Source of the DNA: Gelidibacter sp.
GTDB lineage: Bacteria > Bacteroidota > Bacteroidia > Flavobacteriales > Flavobacteriaceae
Reading direction: 5' to 3'
Length of the DNA: 41,915 nt
NCBI GenBank assembly: GCA_010906935.1
Contig: JAAFHC010000016.1
Location: 1-41,915 of the forward strand
Positions 1 through 9,320 of the stretch are shown piece by piece. Below the pieces are notes generated by a model, which was given only the letters and a program-made list of their open reading frames with translations, did not search any database and was not told where the DNA came from. A program made the translations under genes and the position numbers. Position 1 is the first letter of the stretch. Every line of letters starts with the position of its first letter.

Positions 1-728
1 GAGAGCTCTAAATTATATTTTGGGGTATTAAATAGGATCTCTTTTGAGTTGAGCACAAAACAATCATCTAAGAATTTATCCAAAATCTCAAAATTCCCAT
101 TCTTTTCAAAATCGTTTACGCCGGTAGTAATATTTCTTTCATCAAAAACGATTTTTTTGTCACTACTAAAATCTATATAACTCTCATATAAATTGCTGCT
201 TAAAAAATAGGGATGCCAACCTAAAGTAAATGGAAATGTTTTAGAATCGGTATTCGATATTTTAACATTCAAATCTAATGCGCTTTCTGTTAAAACATAT
301 TCTAGGTGAATGGTATAGGTGAATGGAAACCCTTGAGACAAGTGATTTTCATGATACACCAGCTTTACTGAAGCATATGTTTCTGTAGCCTCTTGATCTA
401 TAACTTCAAATGTTTTATTGTAAACCAGTCCGTGAATCGCATTGTTCAACCCTTTTTCATTAATGTCCAGTTGGTATGTTTTTTTATCAAATTCATAGCT
501 TCCATCTTTTATTCTGTTGGCAAAAGGGAACAAGATAGCTGAGGTATAAGTGTTATCATAGGTTAATGTGTTCATGTCTTTTATCAGCACATGACCGCTT
601 AATGTCAGTTCTTGTAAACTGGCACCTTGGTTTAGGTAAATCTTGGCGTAACAGGATTTATTACGGTCAAACAATTCTAAATTATATATATTTAAATCCT
701 TCTCAACATTTTTAGAAATTCTAAACAT
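1..728 (-). CDS. galM: aldose 1-epimerase (galactose mutarotase), 3' end outside window
   Basis: This protein interconverts the alpha and beta anomers of galactose or related sugars and probably acts in the cytoplasm, since no signal peptide is visible. The first 242 codons are in the window and the C-terminus is cut off by the left edge. Three family landmarks are visible: the FANRI motif around residues 69-73 with Arg72 for substrate binding, His99 in NAIHGL, and His172 in GWHPYF, which matches the catalytic-type histidine. The catalytic glutamate expected near the C-terminus lies outside the window. The start at 728 is the first ATG in the frame. It is the last visible gene of the locus A run, 140 bases after the 956-residue lipoprotein. 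That position fits a galactose-releasing pathway. The family call is firm; the exact sugar is inferred. Confidence 0.88.
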   Translation of the reverse strand, partial: MFRISKNVEKDLNIYNLELFDRNKSCYAKIYLNQGASLQELTLSGHVLIKDMNTLTYDNTYTSAILFPFANRIKDGSYEFDKKTYQLDINEKGLNNAIHGLVYNKTFEVIDQEATETYASVKLVYHENHLSQGFPFTYTIHLEYVLTESALDLNVKISNTDSKTFPFTLGWHPYFLSSNLYESYIDFSSDKKIVFDERNITTGVNDFEKNGNFEILDKFLDDCFVLNSKEILFNTPKYNLEL

Positions 729-868
729 TTTGTAATTGAAACTAACGTTAATAAGTAATTAATTTATAAATCCTTGGCGTCACTATTTTTTATTTTAGGT
801 ATTTTGTACGAGCTATGAAAATCACTGTATCGGTAACCGCTTCAACTACTTCTAAACTAGTTGGGGGT

Positions 869-3739
869 TCATGGATTATTACCCAAAACGAGAACATTAC
901 TTTCTTTTAATTCTCCTGATACTGTTATGCCCTTAAGTTTGAATTTTAGCGTATTCTGGTTTTCACCCAAAGGGATTGTAAACTCAAAAGGATAATCCGT
1001 GTTCTTTATAACCGATTCTTTCCCCTTAGCATTAGTATATTCTAAAGTAACGGTCTTAAAAACCGAATCATCATCTTGAAGATAGATATATGCTTTTTTC
1101 GCATAACTTCCTAGCTTGAAAAGCATTGCCCGTCCGTTGCCAAAACCTAATTTCATATAACTATTTGGAATCATTTCTGATTCTTTTAAAATTGAATCTT
1201 GAAAGGATATTCTTGGTTCTACCCCCTTGATAGCAATCGCTGTAATACCATTTGCTTCAATTTCAATTTCAAAAGAGGGTTTCAAATCTTTAATTGTTTT
1301 AAAAGGTTTATTGTTTATCCAAATCTGAGCTTCTACAACTCCCTTATTAAAACTAACTAAATCTTCATTGATATGAACCACTGCTTTTTGATGCTCGTTA
1401 GACTGGTTTGTGAAGGCAATAAACACTTGATTCTTCTTACGTGCCGAAATATAATTTAGTTCAACATTATCCAACTTAAGTAAATCCTTCGGCATCCATA
1501 ACTGTACATCTTTCTCATCATAAAATGTTCCTTTTTCATGGCCATAAAACTTGTTTATCAAATAGGCATAGCCTTCGATATATTCTGATGGGAAATTAAT
1601 TTTTTCATCCGATTTTGACCAAGTGTCGGTAATCATATAATCCAATAACATTGATGCCATGGGAAGAATATGATTATAGTGGAAAGAATTTACACTCAAT
1701 TCTAAATGTTCATGTAAAGGATAATCTTCTTTCTCATAGGCCGTTGTGCGCGCAGTATTTATATGATAGCCCGGAAAGTTCCGATATCGCCCTATAATTG
1801 CAGCTTTTGCCACTTCCTTTAGAAATTTATCATTGGTATAATGACCAATACGTAGCATCCATGGGGCATAGTTAGCCATAAAAATACCACGGTGTCCAGT
1901 TGACGTTCCTGTTGATTCTGGTGTAAGCCCAATTTCAGAAAGACGCCAAGCAGGTACTTTTTCTTCTGGATAGTACATTTGTTTATGCCCTTTTGATTTC
2001 AAATACCAGTACATTGGAGCTTTGCCTCCTTCATTTACCGTAACTAAGGTATCTGGGATTTTTGGTGCCATCCAAGTGAATTGAGTGTAATGCCTAGCGC
2101 CATCACGGGCAGCCTGCAAATACTTTTCTTCTTTGGTGATTTCATATAACTCTAACAACTCAATCCAACGATTAGTATAAGCTATCCAAAAGAATAGACC
2201 TCTCCCAAAAGGATCTTTGAAATCTGTTTGTTTTTGTAACACGCGATTTTTTAAATATTCATCAGCTCCTGCTTTAGCAGCCACTAGATACTTAGTATCT
2301 CCTGAAGCTTTGTATAAAAACATAGCGTTAATCCATGTTTCTCCTTTTTCAGCAACATCAAGATTTCTTATTTTAGTGGTCTTATATTCCTCAAAAGCCA
2401 TATCCAATAGAAAGGGATTCTTTTTATTAAAGATATTGTAAAGCGAAGTCAATTCAGAAATAGGAGCAGTTGGTCCATTCAATTTTCGCGATGGAGATTG
2501 AATTCTTTGGTTTGGATCTAGACTGAACAAGAATTTTTCGCGTGAAAGCATATACTCCATCATAGGATAAGCTTTTCTATTAAACATCTCTTCATCGTCT
2601 GTTACTATAGAGAGTTCCAAAGGATTTAAGCTAGATACGTTTTTGACCGCTCCAGTAACATCCGTGGAGTATTCATATCCTTTTAGTGAATCAACATACC
2701 TTCCGTATTTAGAATTTCCATATTCTAAAATATTTTCAAAGGTTTTGTTCAATGATGAAATAGCATTCGTCCTATAATCACCAAATCCGAAAAACTTTCG
2801 TGCCAGTTTTTCATAGGTATAAGTCAATTCTTGGTTATCTACAATGAAGTAAGTTTCAAAATTATAAGAAGTACCTTTGTCCATTCTCGATTCTATACCG
2901 CCAAGTACTGGAGCAAAAAGTTGAGGCTGTGCTTTTCCTTCATTGTTTCTTACAAGGATACCGAAACGGCTATTTTCTTTTGTGGGCATTGGATTGAACG
3001 GAAATTCATTTGGACTGGCTAATACTCCGATTGTATTAGAACCATCATTTATAAAAGTACTAGGTATTGGTGCACGAAAGGCTAAGGTTAAATAAGAATT
3101 ATCTGGAAAACGCTTCTCTTGCCAAATAAAAGGTTGCCAGATTTCATTGGTTTTATCCAAGGAAAAAGAAGGAGCACCCGAATAGCCAACAGAAAAATAC
3201 CCATCAACTTTTGGACTGATCTTATAGGTTAATTTGGGAGTCGAGGTGTCGTCTTGTACTACGTAAGCCTCTAAACTAAAAAAATCATGTTCGGCAAACT
3301 CCCAGAATAAGGTATCATTCCTAGATAGAGATTCAATTGCTTCTAATTCGATGATCTTTCCTGAATTAAAATAATTAGGAGTTCTTTTTTTTGAATCCCC
3401 TTCAAGAATTCTATCATCAAATCCATCTCCAGTTTGGCTGTCATCTCTCTTAACACGTCTCAAATCTGCATAATCGGATTTATAGGCGATCCATGTAGCC
3501 ACATTATAGTTGATATTTTCAATTCCCGCCGGTCTCATCACCATTTTCGGATCGTTCTCACTGTAAATAACAGTAAATTTAGGAGAAAAATGATACGTTT
3601 CCCCCCCTGAAGTTATCGCAATAGCGTTTTTATCTATTTGCAGCTTTTTTTGTGAAGAAATAGCGCAAGAAGATGCCATCAATAAGATAATAGCAAATAA
3701 TTTTAGATTGTTTTCCATATTGTTTAGATTGTTTTTCAT
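869..3739 (-). CDS. large lipoprotein of unrecognised family, probable glycan-active enzyme
   Basis: I do not recognise this 956-residue protein as a named glycoside hydrolase or lyase family. It has a lipoprotein signal (hydrophobic stretch about residues 13-21, then MASSC with Cys25), so it is probably anchored to the outer membrane. Residues about 60-330 look beta-rich. Residues about 440-760 are helix-rich, with repeated W/Y/H patterns such as WINAMFLYKASGD, FWIAYTNRW and EDYPLHEHLELS, which suggest an (alpha/alpha)-barrel. A beta domain closes the protein. Its last strands (YPFEFTIPL...NQNTLKFKLKGI) recur as orphan remnants elsewhere in the window. The first codons contain a 21-base duplication, so Met8 at 3718 is an equally good start. 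It sits between a GH97 remnant and galM. A lyase, hydrolase or binding role is inference only. Confidence 0.75.
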   Translation of the reverse strand: MKNNLNNMENNLKLFAIILLMASSCAISSQKKLQIDKNAIAITSGGETYHFSPKFTVIYSENDPKMVMRPAGIENINYNVATWIAYKSDYADLRRVKRDDSQTGDGFDDRILEGDSKKRTPNYFNSGKIIELEAIESLSRNDTLFWEFAEHDFFSLEAYVVQDDTSTPKLTYKISPKVDGYFSVGYSGAPSFSLDKTNEIWQPFIWQEKRFPDNSYLTLAFRAPIPSTFINDGSNTIGVLASPNEFPFNPMPTKENSRFGILVRNNEGKAQPQLFAPVLGGIESRMDKGTSYNFETYFIVDNQELTYTYEKLARKFFGFGDYRTNAISSLNKTFENILEYGNSKYGRYVDSLKGYEYSTDVTGAVKNVSSLNPLELSIVTDDEEMFNRKAYPMMEYMLSREKFLFSLDPNQRIQSPSRKLNGPTAPISELTSLYNIFNKKNPFLLDMAFEEYKTTKIRNLDVAEKGETWINAMFLYKASGDTKYLVAAKAGADEYLKNRVLQKQTDFKDPFGRGLFFWIAYTNRWIELLELYEITKEEKYLQAARDGARHYTQFTWMAPKIPDTLVTVNEGGKAPMYWYLKSKGHKQMYYPEEKVPAWRLSEIGLTPESTGTSTGHRGIFMANYAPWMLRIGHYTNDKFLKEVAKAAIIGRYRNFPGYHINTARTTAYEKEDYPLHEHLELSVNSFHYNHILPMASMLLDYMITDTWSKSDEKINFPSEYIEGYAYLINKFYGHEKGTFYDEKDVQLWMPKDLLKLDNVELNYISARKKNQVFIAFTNQSNEHQKAVVHINEDLVSFNKGVVEAQIWINNKPFKTIKDLKPSFEIEIEANGITAIAIKGVEPRISFQDSILKESEMIPNSYMKLGFGNGRAMLFKLGSYAKKAYIYLQDDDSVFKTVTLEYTNAKGKESVIKNTDYPFEFTIPLGENQNTLKFKLKGITVSGELKESNVLVLGNNP

Positions 3740-3748
3740 AATGGATTA

Positions 3749-4285
3749 TTATTTTTCTAATTCTAAAAACATCATAAAACCGCCATTTTTAAGTAAGTTA
3801 ATCTGTAGTTTAGAGTTTGCCGCAATTATGTCTTTGTCTATTTTAAATGGAATCGCAGAGGGTTTTTTTTAAGTCTGGCCATCAAGTTAAGCCCTTGAAT
3901 ATCTATCAAATTTCCAGTTGTATCATCCGTTACGATGATGGCTGAATACGTATTGTTATTTAAGAAAGACAAATCGATTTCTATTGATTTTCATGATCAT
4001 CATTTAGAATCCCAATATACCAATCGTTTCCGGATCTTTTAGCTATCGCCTCCAATTGTCCAATTTCACTCTGCTGCAATACTTTGGTTTCGTCCCAAAC
4101 CGTTGGAATGTTCCTTAATATAGGAAGTATTGGCGCTATCTTTTTTGAGTTCAATAAAAAATGGGGATCTTCAGAAATCATTTGTAGCGGAGAATTAAAG
4201 AGCACGATGGTTGCCAGTTGATGCGCCCAGGTGGTACTTCCTCGATTAGTAAGTCCTAAAGGGTATTCCATTGTGGTCAATTTGG
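3749..4285 (-). pseudogene. truncated, frameshifted GH97 C-terminal fragment
   Basis: This stretch matches the C-terminal quarter of the intact GH97 enzyme next to it. The intact copy reads GETTWAHQLATLV and VPSVWDETIVLPQSKIGEL; the fragment reads GSTTWAHQLATIV and IPTVWDETKVLQQSEIGQL. The open part is 3981-4280. The alignment then continues through at least two frame changes, one near 3980 and one at the run of eight T at 3863-3870, to a matching end (NGGFMMFLELEK against NGGAVIWFKAMDK). The catalytic barrel is absent, so it cannot be active. It looks like the remains of a second GH97 gene. Confidence 0.85.
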
Positions 4286-4310
4286 TTTAACTCCGCCCTT
4301 AAATATTTTA

Positions 4311-6245
4311 TCATTTATCCATTGCTTTAAACCAAATTACAGCACCTCCATTGGCCGCTAAATTCAATGTTATTTTTTTTTGTTTACCAAAAATAACTTC
4401 TTCTCTTTTGAATGGAATGGCTGTTTTATACGTAGTTAAATTGGCCCTTGGGTTTAGTCCTTCCAAAGAAACAGGTTCTGCCGAATTATCATCTGAAAAT
4501 ATTTCTGATGAATAATTGCCTTCTTTTAGAAATTCACAATTCACCTCTAGTTGTTTTTTCTCTCCGGCACTTAAAACTCCCAAATACCAGTCATTTCCTT
4601 TTCTTCGCGCAAGAATTGCCAATTCTCCTATTTTACTTTGTGGAAGAACAATGGTTTCATCCCAAACCGATGGCACATTACTTATAAAATTGATGGCAGA
4701 TTGAATTTTTGGTGTCTTCAATAAATATTCTGGATTTTCAGCAATAGTTTGAAAAGTCGAATAATAGCAAACCAGTGTAGCCAGCTGATGCGCCCAGGTA
4801 GTTTCTCCGGGAGCAGTAAAAGCAAGTGGAGTGTAATCTGCATGACCTGTAACATAGCGGGTAAATGGCAATGCTGCATTGTGACTAGCAGACAGTGGTC
4901 CTTCTTTCATAATATTTAGTTCAACTCCTCTAATACCTTCGCGGGAAACCTCGTTTGGGTAGGTTCTGTATTCGCCCGAACTTTGTTGGCAACCATGAAA
5001 ATTCACCATTAACTTTCTTTCGGCGGCAGCTCGCAAAAGAGCTTCATCGAAATCAATAAGAGATTTGTCCTCACCATTCATAAAATCGACTTTTATTCCC
5101 ACTGCACCGGTTTGTTTTACACTATCAAGAAAACTTTCCATTATCGCATAATTATTTTCTGGAAAATTAATTTGATTTGAATGTTTCCATAAGAAAATGC
5201 CCACATCTTTATTTTTTGCATATTTACACAACTTTGTAGCTGTTTCCCATTTGCTATTCCACCTTTCCCAACCTTCGTCAACCATTGTGTATTCAAACCC
5301 AAGTTTTACAGCATTATCAACTGTACGTTTTTCTGCGTCAAAGCTTGAGCCCTTTCCCGACCACCAATACCAAGCTGCTTTTCCAGGTTTAATCCAACTC
5401 ATATCTGCAAATAATCTTTCGTCAGGCTTGGGATTTAGCGATGCAACAAGTGTGTTGTTGACAAGCCCATTTAAATCGTTTGCTAATAAAACACAACGCC
5501 AGGGAGTTACAATTTCACCCTCAATTTCAAATCCCTTTTCACCTTCCGAAAAGTTTGCTTTGAACGTATTGTCACCAATAGCCTCCAATCGCATTCCGCT
5601 GTAATTATATAAGGCAGCTTCGCCCACTAAGGCATAAACACCATTGGGTAATTCACATGTCAAAGTCAAACCCTGAACGGGGCCCATTTTTGAAACAGTT
5701 GGCATTTTTGAAATATCAGAAGAGAGCCATTCCCCGGCATAAGATTTTAATTTCCAATCATTATTGCGTTCGAAATACCATACTTTTGTATTGTTTGGGA
5801 ACTTGAATGAACTTAATTCCCCCTTAACATCTTGAGTGCCCGTACCTGGTATTATGTATCGAAAAGCCACGCCTTCTTCAGAAACCTGAAATTCAAGAAA
5901 CCATTTATAACCATTTTTTTCATCCACTTGAACTTTTGAAATATTTGCCTGATGATGGGCTATACTTTTCACCCCAAGTACTGGATAATCAAATTCTTCA
6001 ACGGCAGTTTCAAGAAGCTTTATTTTTGAATTTTTACCTAACGTTTTCTCATTTACTGTAATACCCAACAAAGAGGTATCAATAACTATTTGTCCATCTT
6101 TTTTTATCAGATAAGCCAATTGATTGTTATCCAATTGCAAGACTTGGACTTTTATATTATTATTCGTTAAGGTAAGCTCTGATTTATTGGGAGTACATCC
6201 GATAATAACCAGAAAGGCAAATAGTTGTAAGAATATATTTTTCAT
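4311..6245 (-). CDS. GH97 family alpha-glycosidase lipoprotein, probably alpha-galactosidase type
   Basis: This is a complete 644-residue GH97 enzyme, the usual length for SusB-like proteins. It has a lipoprotein signal (FLVIIGC, Cys17), so it is expected in the periplasm or on the outer membrane. An N-terminal beta-sandwich covers about residues 20-270, a TIM barrel about 285-545, and a C-terminal beta domain about 550-640. The barrel contains KPGKAAWYWWSGKGSSFDAE, the strand GIKVDFMNGED with Asp387, and EVSREGIRGVEL with Glu442. In characterised retaining GH97 alpha-galactosidases the nucleophile Asp and acid/base Glu are 55 residues apart, exactly the spacing here. A retaining alpha-galactosidase is therefore more likely than an inverting alpha-glucosidase. 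A dead fragment of a sister gene follows it. The family is certain; the substrate is inferred. Confidence 0.93.
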   Translation of the reverse strand: MKNIFLQLFAFLVIIGCTPNKSELTLTNNNIKVQVLQLDNNQLAYLIKKDGQIVIDTSLLGITVNEKTLGKNSKIKLLETAVEEFDYPVLGVKSIAHHQANISKVQVDEKNGYKWFLEFQVSEEGVAFRYIIPGTGTQDVKGELSSFKFPNNTKVWYFERNNDWKLKSYAGEWLSSDISKMPTVSKMGPVQGLTLTCELPNGVYALVGEAALYNYSGMRLEAIGDNTFKANFSEGEKGFEIEGEIVTPWRCVLLANDLNGLVNNTLVASLNPKPDERLFADMSWIKPGKAAWYWWSGKGSSFDAEKRTVDNAVKLGFEYTMVDEGWERWNSKWETATKLCKYAKNKDVGIFLWKHSNQINFPENNYAIMESFLDSVKQTGAVGIKVDFMNGEDKSLIDFDEALLRAAAERKLMVNFHGCQQSSGEYRTYPNEVSREGIRGVELNIMKEGPLSASHNAALPFTRYVTGHADYTPLAFTAPGETTWAHQLATLVCYYSTFQTIAENPEYLLKTPKIQSAINFISNVPSVWDETIVLPQSKIGELAILARRKGNDWYLGVLSAGEKKQLEVNCEFLKEGNYSSEIFSDDNSAEPVSLEGLNPRANLTTYKTAIPFKREEVIFGKQKKITLNLAANGGAVIWFKAMDK

Positions 6246-6287
6246 TTCTCTTATTTAATTAAATTATTTACTGTTGCAAAAGATAGT

Positions 6288-6794
6288 TCAATATTCACAC
6301 TTTAAAATCCCTCCTCTAATGAGTATTTTACTTAAGTATTCGACTATCCCGTTGTATTTTTCAGGATATTCAGTGATTTCAGCTAACTGACTATCGCTCA
6401 AAATCTTGACTTTATCAGGAATCACTTTAGAAATAAATATTTTTACCTGATGCTTACCCAGTGTGACCTTGATAAAAGCACATTGTCCCTGATAGCGATT
6501 GTTACAATACTTATTAAAGCGATTAATCAAATAAATTGCAGTTGAATTATTTGATTGAATGTAATTTTCAATGTTTCGTTTCTTTAAAGAAATAGGAGGA
6601 CAGCCTGTTAATGCCCCCGTTCTGATAACAGGCTCCTCCACCGATTGGACTGAATGACCACTGGTCTATAAATGTACCAAACCACCACTTTCGATAGCAT
6701 CGGCATAAATACTAGCTACTCCTTTTAAAATTCCTTCCTGACTTTTAAGTCCTCTATTTATTCTGTCTAGTTGATCTGGATATGATAGATTCAT
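6288..6794 (-). pseudogene. SIS-domain sugar isomerase remnant with in-frame stop and foreign 3' part
   Basis: Reading from the ATG at 6794, the frame encodes MNLSYPDQLDRINRG...IESGGLVHL, then TAG at 6666-6668, then continues in the same frame as TSGHSVQSVEEPVIRTGAL. Across the stop this aligns with the start of SIS-domain sugar isomerases, which have a conserved GGLxHxxxxGHSxxxxEE stretch, so the TAG probably replaced a tyrosine-type codon. After about residue 75 the SIS similarity ends and the frame runs on for about 100 codons of sequence I cannot identify, ending at 6288. A restart at the GTG at 6641 would give a 117-residue protein, but it would begin inside the SIS domain. Its ATG overlaps the stop of the SGNH hydrolase fragment, as in a once-functional operon. 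Confidence 0.7.
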
Positions 6795-6896
6795 TTTATT
6801 TCTCTGGCAATCTTCTGTGCTAAAATTTTGTTTCCTTCCTTAGTCAAATGGACTTCATCATTTTTAAAAATATTATTCTCCCAATATGTAATTATT
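6791..6896 (-). pseudogene. SGNH/GDSL hydrolase C-terminal fragment
   Basis: About 34 codons ending in a TGA at 6791 read NDEVHLTKEGNKILAQKI. This is the typical end of SGNH-fold esterases, whose catalytic Asp and His sit in a DxxH block. The rest of the gene is missing. The fragment runs directly into the collapsed lipoprotein remnant at its 5' side. Its TGA overlaps the ATG of the SIS-domain remnant (ATGA), so the two were probably adjacent genes of one operon and arrived or survived as one piece. Carbohydrate de-acetylation is the usual PUL role of such enzymes. Confidence 0.7.
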
Positions 6897-7112
6897 TGAC
6901 ATCTCTTTCACATCGTCAACACTTATTCCAGAAAGATTAAAGTTGAGTTTGGTTTGATTTCCATCCAGAGTATGGTAAACTCAAATGGATAATGGTTTTT
7001 AGTAATGCTCATTTCCTGTACCTCTTTATCTGTGAACTTTTGGAACACATGATATAATTAGCAGTATTGCAATGCTATAAAATACAGTGTAACTTTTTTT
7101 CGTTTTTTTCAT
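6873..7112 (-). pseudogene. collapsed paralogue of the 956-residue lipoprotein (signal peptide plus tail)
   Basis: From the ATG at 7112 the sequence encodes a lipoprotein signal (FYSIAILLIISC). The frame then shifts and reads MSITKNHYPFEFTI, shifts again and reads GNQTKLNFNLSGI, and ends in TAA at 6873. The last two pieces align with the final strands of the 956-residue lipoprotein (VIKNTDYPFEFTI and NQNTLKFKLKGI). Nearly the whole body of the gene is missing, so this looks like an internal deletion of a related gene plus small indels. It lies just upstream, in the minus direction, of the SGNH and SIS remnants. Confidence 0.7.
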
Positions 7113-7239
7113 TGTTTATGATAATCTTGGCACTTAATACTTGCGGTTATAAACAGATATTTTACGTATGGTAATTAACACAAAACAACTACTGCTAATT
7201 TCAAAAACAGGTAGTTATTACCAACTATTTTGCAGCACA

Positions 7240-9168
7240 TTACCTCTTTATAATTTTTTTAACTGTCATTTGTTTTCCATCAGATATTTTTACCATATAA
7301 ATGCCAGAATTCAAATGAGACATTATGATTCTATGATTTCCAATAGATTTGAAATTATTTTCATAAACTAAAACTCCCAAACTATTATAGATTGAAATTT
7401 TCGTCTTTAAATTAGAAGATAAGCTAAAGTTTAAATCTTTACTTACTGGATTAGGAAATAAAATTACATCTCTATCTCTATTCATTAAATTTTCAGAAGA
7501 AGTAATTATTGAAAGACTAGGGCTAATCCCATTTAACTTCCATCTCATACTGCTCAATGTATCGTTAAATGATATGAGGGTTGGATAGCTATTATTAGTA
7601 GTTGAATTTGACCAAATATAATTACCACCATAAATTCCTTGAATATGAAATTCTCCTTCATATAGACTTGGTATAACCCTCCACTTTAAGGTGCTGCTAG
7701 TTTCTTCTAAGGAGTTTTGAACTATTTTGGAAGAAGCACTAAGCGTAACTGGATCATACCCCCGCATATAGAGTCCTGTATGTTCATTTTTTAAACGGTA
7801 GATACCTGGCTCATTTGGAACTTTTTTCAAATACCAATTTAATGTTGACCAAGTTTGATTATTCATCATGGTAATATAAGAATCATTCCCATCTTTGTTT
7901 AAAGCATTCGGGTCATATCCTCTTAAACACAAATCTGAATCTGCATTTTGGATTTTATAAGCAACTGAATCTAAATCCCAAGCATTTTTATTGTATTGAT
8001 AATCAGTAAAAATTTGAGACCCTGGTAAAAATTGCCCATTTTCATAAATCTTATGACTTCCTTGATCAAATGTAAATAAGTAGAATTTTTGCCAATTGTA
8101 TGGTAACGCCTGACAAACTGCAAGAAAATTTTTGAGCATAGTATATCTATCTGTCTCACTATCGTTGTTGAAGAGGGATTTTGGGTAATCCCATTCTGTG
8201 ACCCAAACTGGAATATCTTCACCGACAACATCCACGATGGGATTCATGATTGTTCTAATTTCGTTGGCAACAGATTCTTTTGCTTGGTTAAAATTCAACT
8301 CAATTACTTTTGGATAAAGGTGTATACCTATCCCATCAGCCTCATTCAAATAATTGGTAGAATTTGCTGGCAACTCTGGATGTGTTCCCTGTAATAAATC
8401 GAGCATGACAGCAGTAGAAAGAATACTACCTCCATTAGTTTGTGCCCAGCTTGTTAAATGATATCCTGCTACAGATCCGTTTGTAATTAGTTTTACTGTG
8501 TCGTTCCCCCAAACGCGATTTAACTCTTCCCGTATTTTTTTTAATGCCATTCCATATTTAGAAAAACCTTCTCTAATTTTAATATAAGTGGGGTCATTCC
8601 ATTCACTGCTGTAGTCATAAAATTTACCTCCAACTATGTATGGCAAATCTCCATTAAAATCGATCCAATTAGATTCATTACCAAACTCAACTAATTCTAT
8701 TTGGGCTCCAGCTGCCTTCATTTGGTCAAAAACCGTCGCAGCCCATACCTTAATGTTATCTGGAACCATATCACTAAATCTATAACGTGGTCCCCAGATG
8801 CCTATTACAGGTCTTTTAGTTGTACCTAGAGGATAAAATTCAGGAAATGCTGTTATAGAAATTTCCATATTAACTTTCATCCCCAGTTGATTAGCATATT
8901 TTACATGCTCAATAAAATCGGTAACAGTTCCCATACTAGTGGGATTTAACCTAACTGACTTAGCCCCCATTTCGTTCATTTTATCAAGCAAAAGCTTTTC
9001 TTCACTCAATGTACCTGCCCATGATAAATTGGGTCTATGAATTCCTAATTCATAACGCAAAACGTTTTGAGCGCAAAGCGTATTAATAAAAAGAAGAAAA
9101 AAACTTAAAAAACTTAGTTTTCTAATGTTAATACTAAAACAGTTTTTACTTTTTTTCAGAGTTTTCAT
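7240..9168 (-). CDS. secreted clan GH-A-like glycosidase with ricin-type and type IX secretion domains
   Basis: This 642-residue protein is predicted to hydrolyse a glycan outside the cell. It has a signal peptide (residues about 12-34, cleaved near LCAQN). A TIM-barrel catalytic region follows at about 40-400, with ELVEFGNES giving a candidate acid/base Glu165 and VWVTEWD giving a candidate nucleophile Glu325. The Asn-Glu pair and the spacing are typical of clan GH-A, for example GH39- or GH5-like enzymes. Residues about 403-545 form a beta-trefoil (ricin-like) module with two RGYDP repeats and SSTLKW-type strands. The last 75 residues (LFPNPVSKDLNF ... GIYMVKI ... KKIIKR) are a type A sorting domain for type IX secretion. 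The exact GH family and substrate are not assignable by eye. The 127 bases at 7113-7239 hold nothing I recognise. Confidence 0.85.
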   Translation of the reverse strand: MKTLKKSKNCFSINIRKLSFLSFFLLFINTLCAQNVLRYELGIHRPNLSWAGTLSEEKLLLDKMNEMGAKSVRLNPTSMGTVTDFIEHVKYANQLGMKVNMEISITAFPEFYPLGTTKRPVIGIWGPRYRFSDMVPDNIKVWAATVFDQMKAAGAQIELVEFGNESNWIDFNGDLPYIVGGKFYDYSSEWNDPTYIKIREGFSKYGMALKKIREELNRVWGNDTVKLITNGSVAGYHLTSWAQTNGGSILSTAVMLDLLQGTHPELPANSTNYLNEADGIGIHLYPKVIELNFNQAKESVANEIRTIMNPIVDVVGEDIPVWVTEWDYPKSLFNNDSETDRYTMLKNFLAVCQALPYNWQKFYLFTFDQGSHKIYENGQFLPGSQIFTDYQYNKNAWDLDSVAYKIQNADSDLCLRGYDPNALNKDGNDSYITMMNNQTWSTLNWYLKKVPNEPGIYRLKNEHTGLYMRGYDPVTLSASSKIVQNSLEETSSTLKWRVIPSLYEGEFHIQGIYGGNYIWSNSTTNNSYPTLISFNDTLSSMRWKLNGISPSLSIITSSENLMNRDRDVILFPNPVSKDLNFSLSSNLKTKISIYNSLGVLVYENNFKSIGNHRIIMSHLNSGIYMVKISDGKQMTVKKIIKR

Positions 9169-9320
9169 TTGTATAAGTTTAAATAATAATTAATAATATA
9201 ATTTTGATTGTTAGTAATACTTTTATTTAATGAATTTTTACCACATAAATATACTTATCGTTTTCGACCTGTAATGTAACTTTTGACTGTTTATTTAAAG
9301 CAAATAGTTCTCAAATGGAA

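Noticed and set aside
784-871. Open frame after the 956-residue gene reading EPPTSLEVVEAVTDTVIF and on to ARTKYLK
   Set aside because: It has no start codon, is 27 codons long and has only a vague resemblance to the end of tyrosine-kinase-like proteins. It could be another relic but cannot be supported.
7168-7371. Plus-strand frame of 67 codons at the 3' end of the type IX secreted enzyme
   Set aside because: It overlaps the well-supported sorting domain on the other strand and has no recognisable product.
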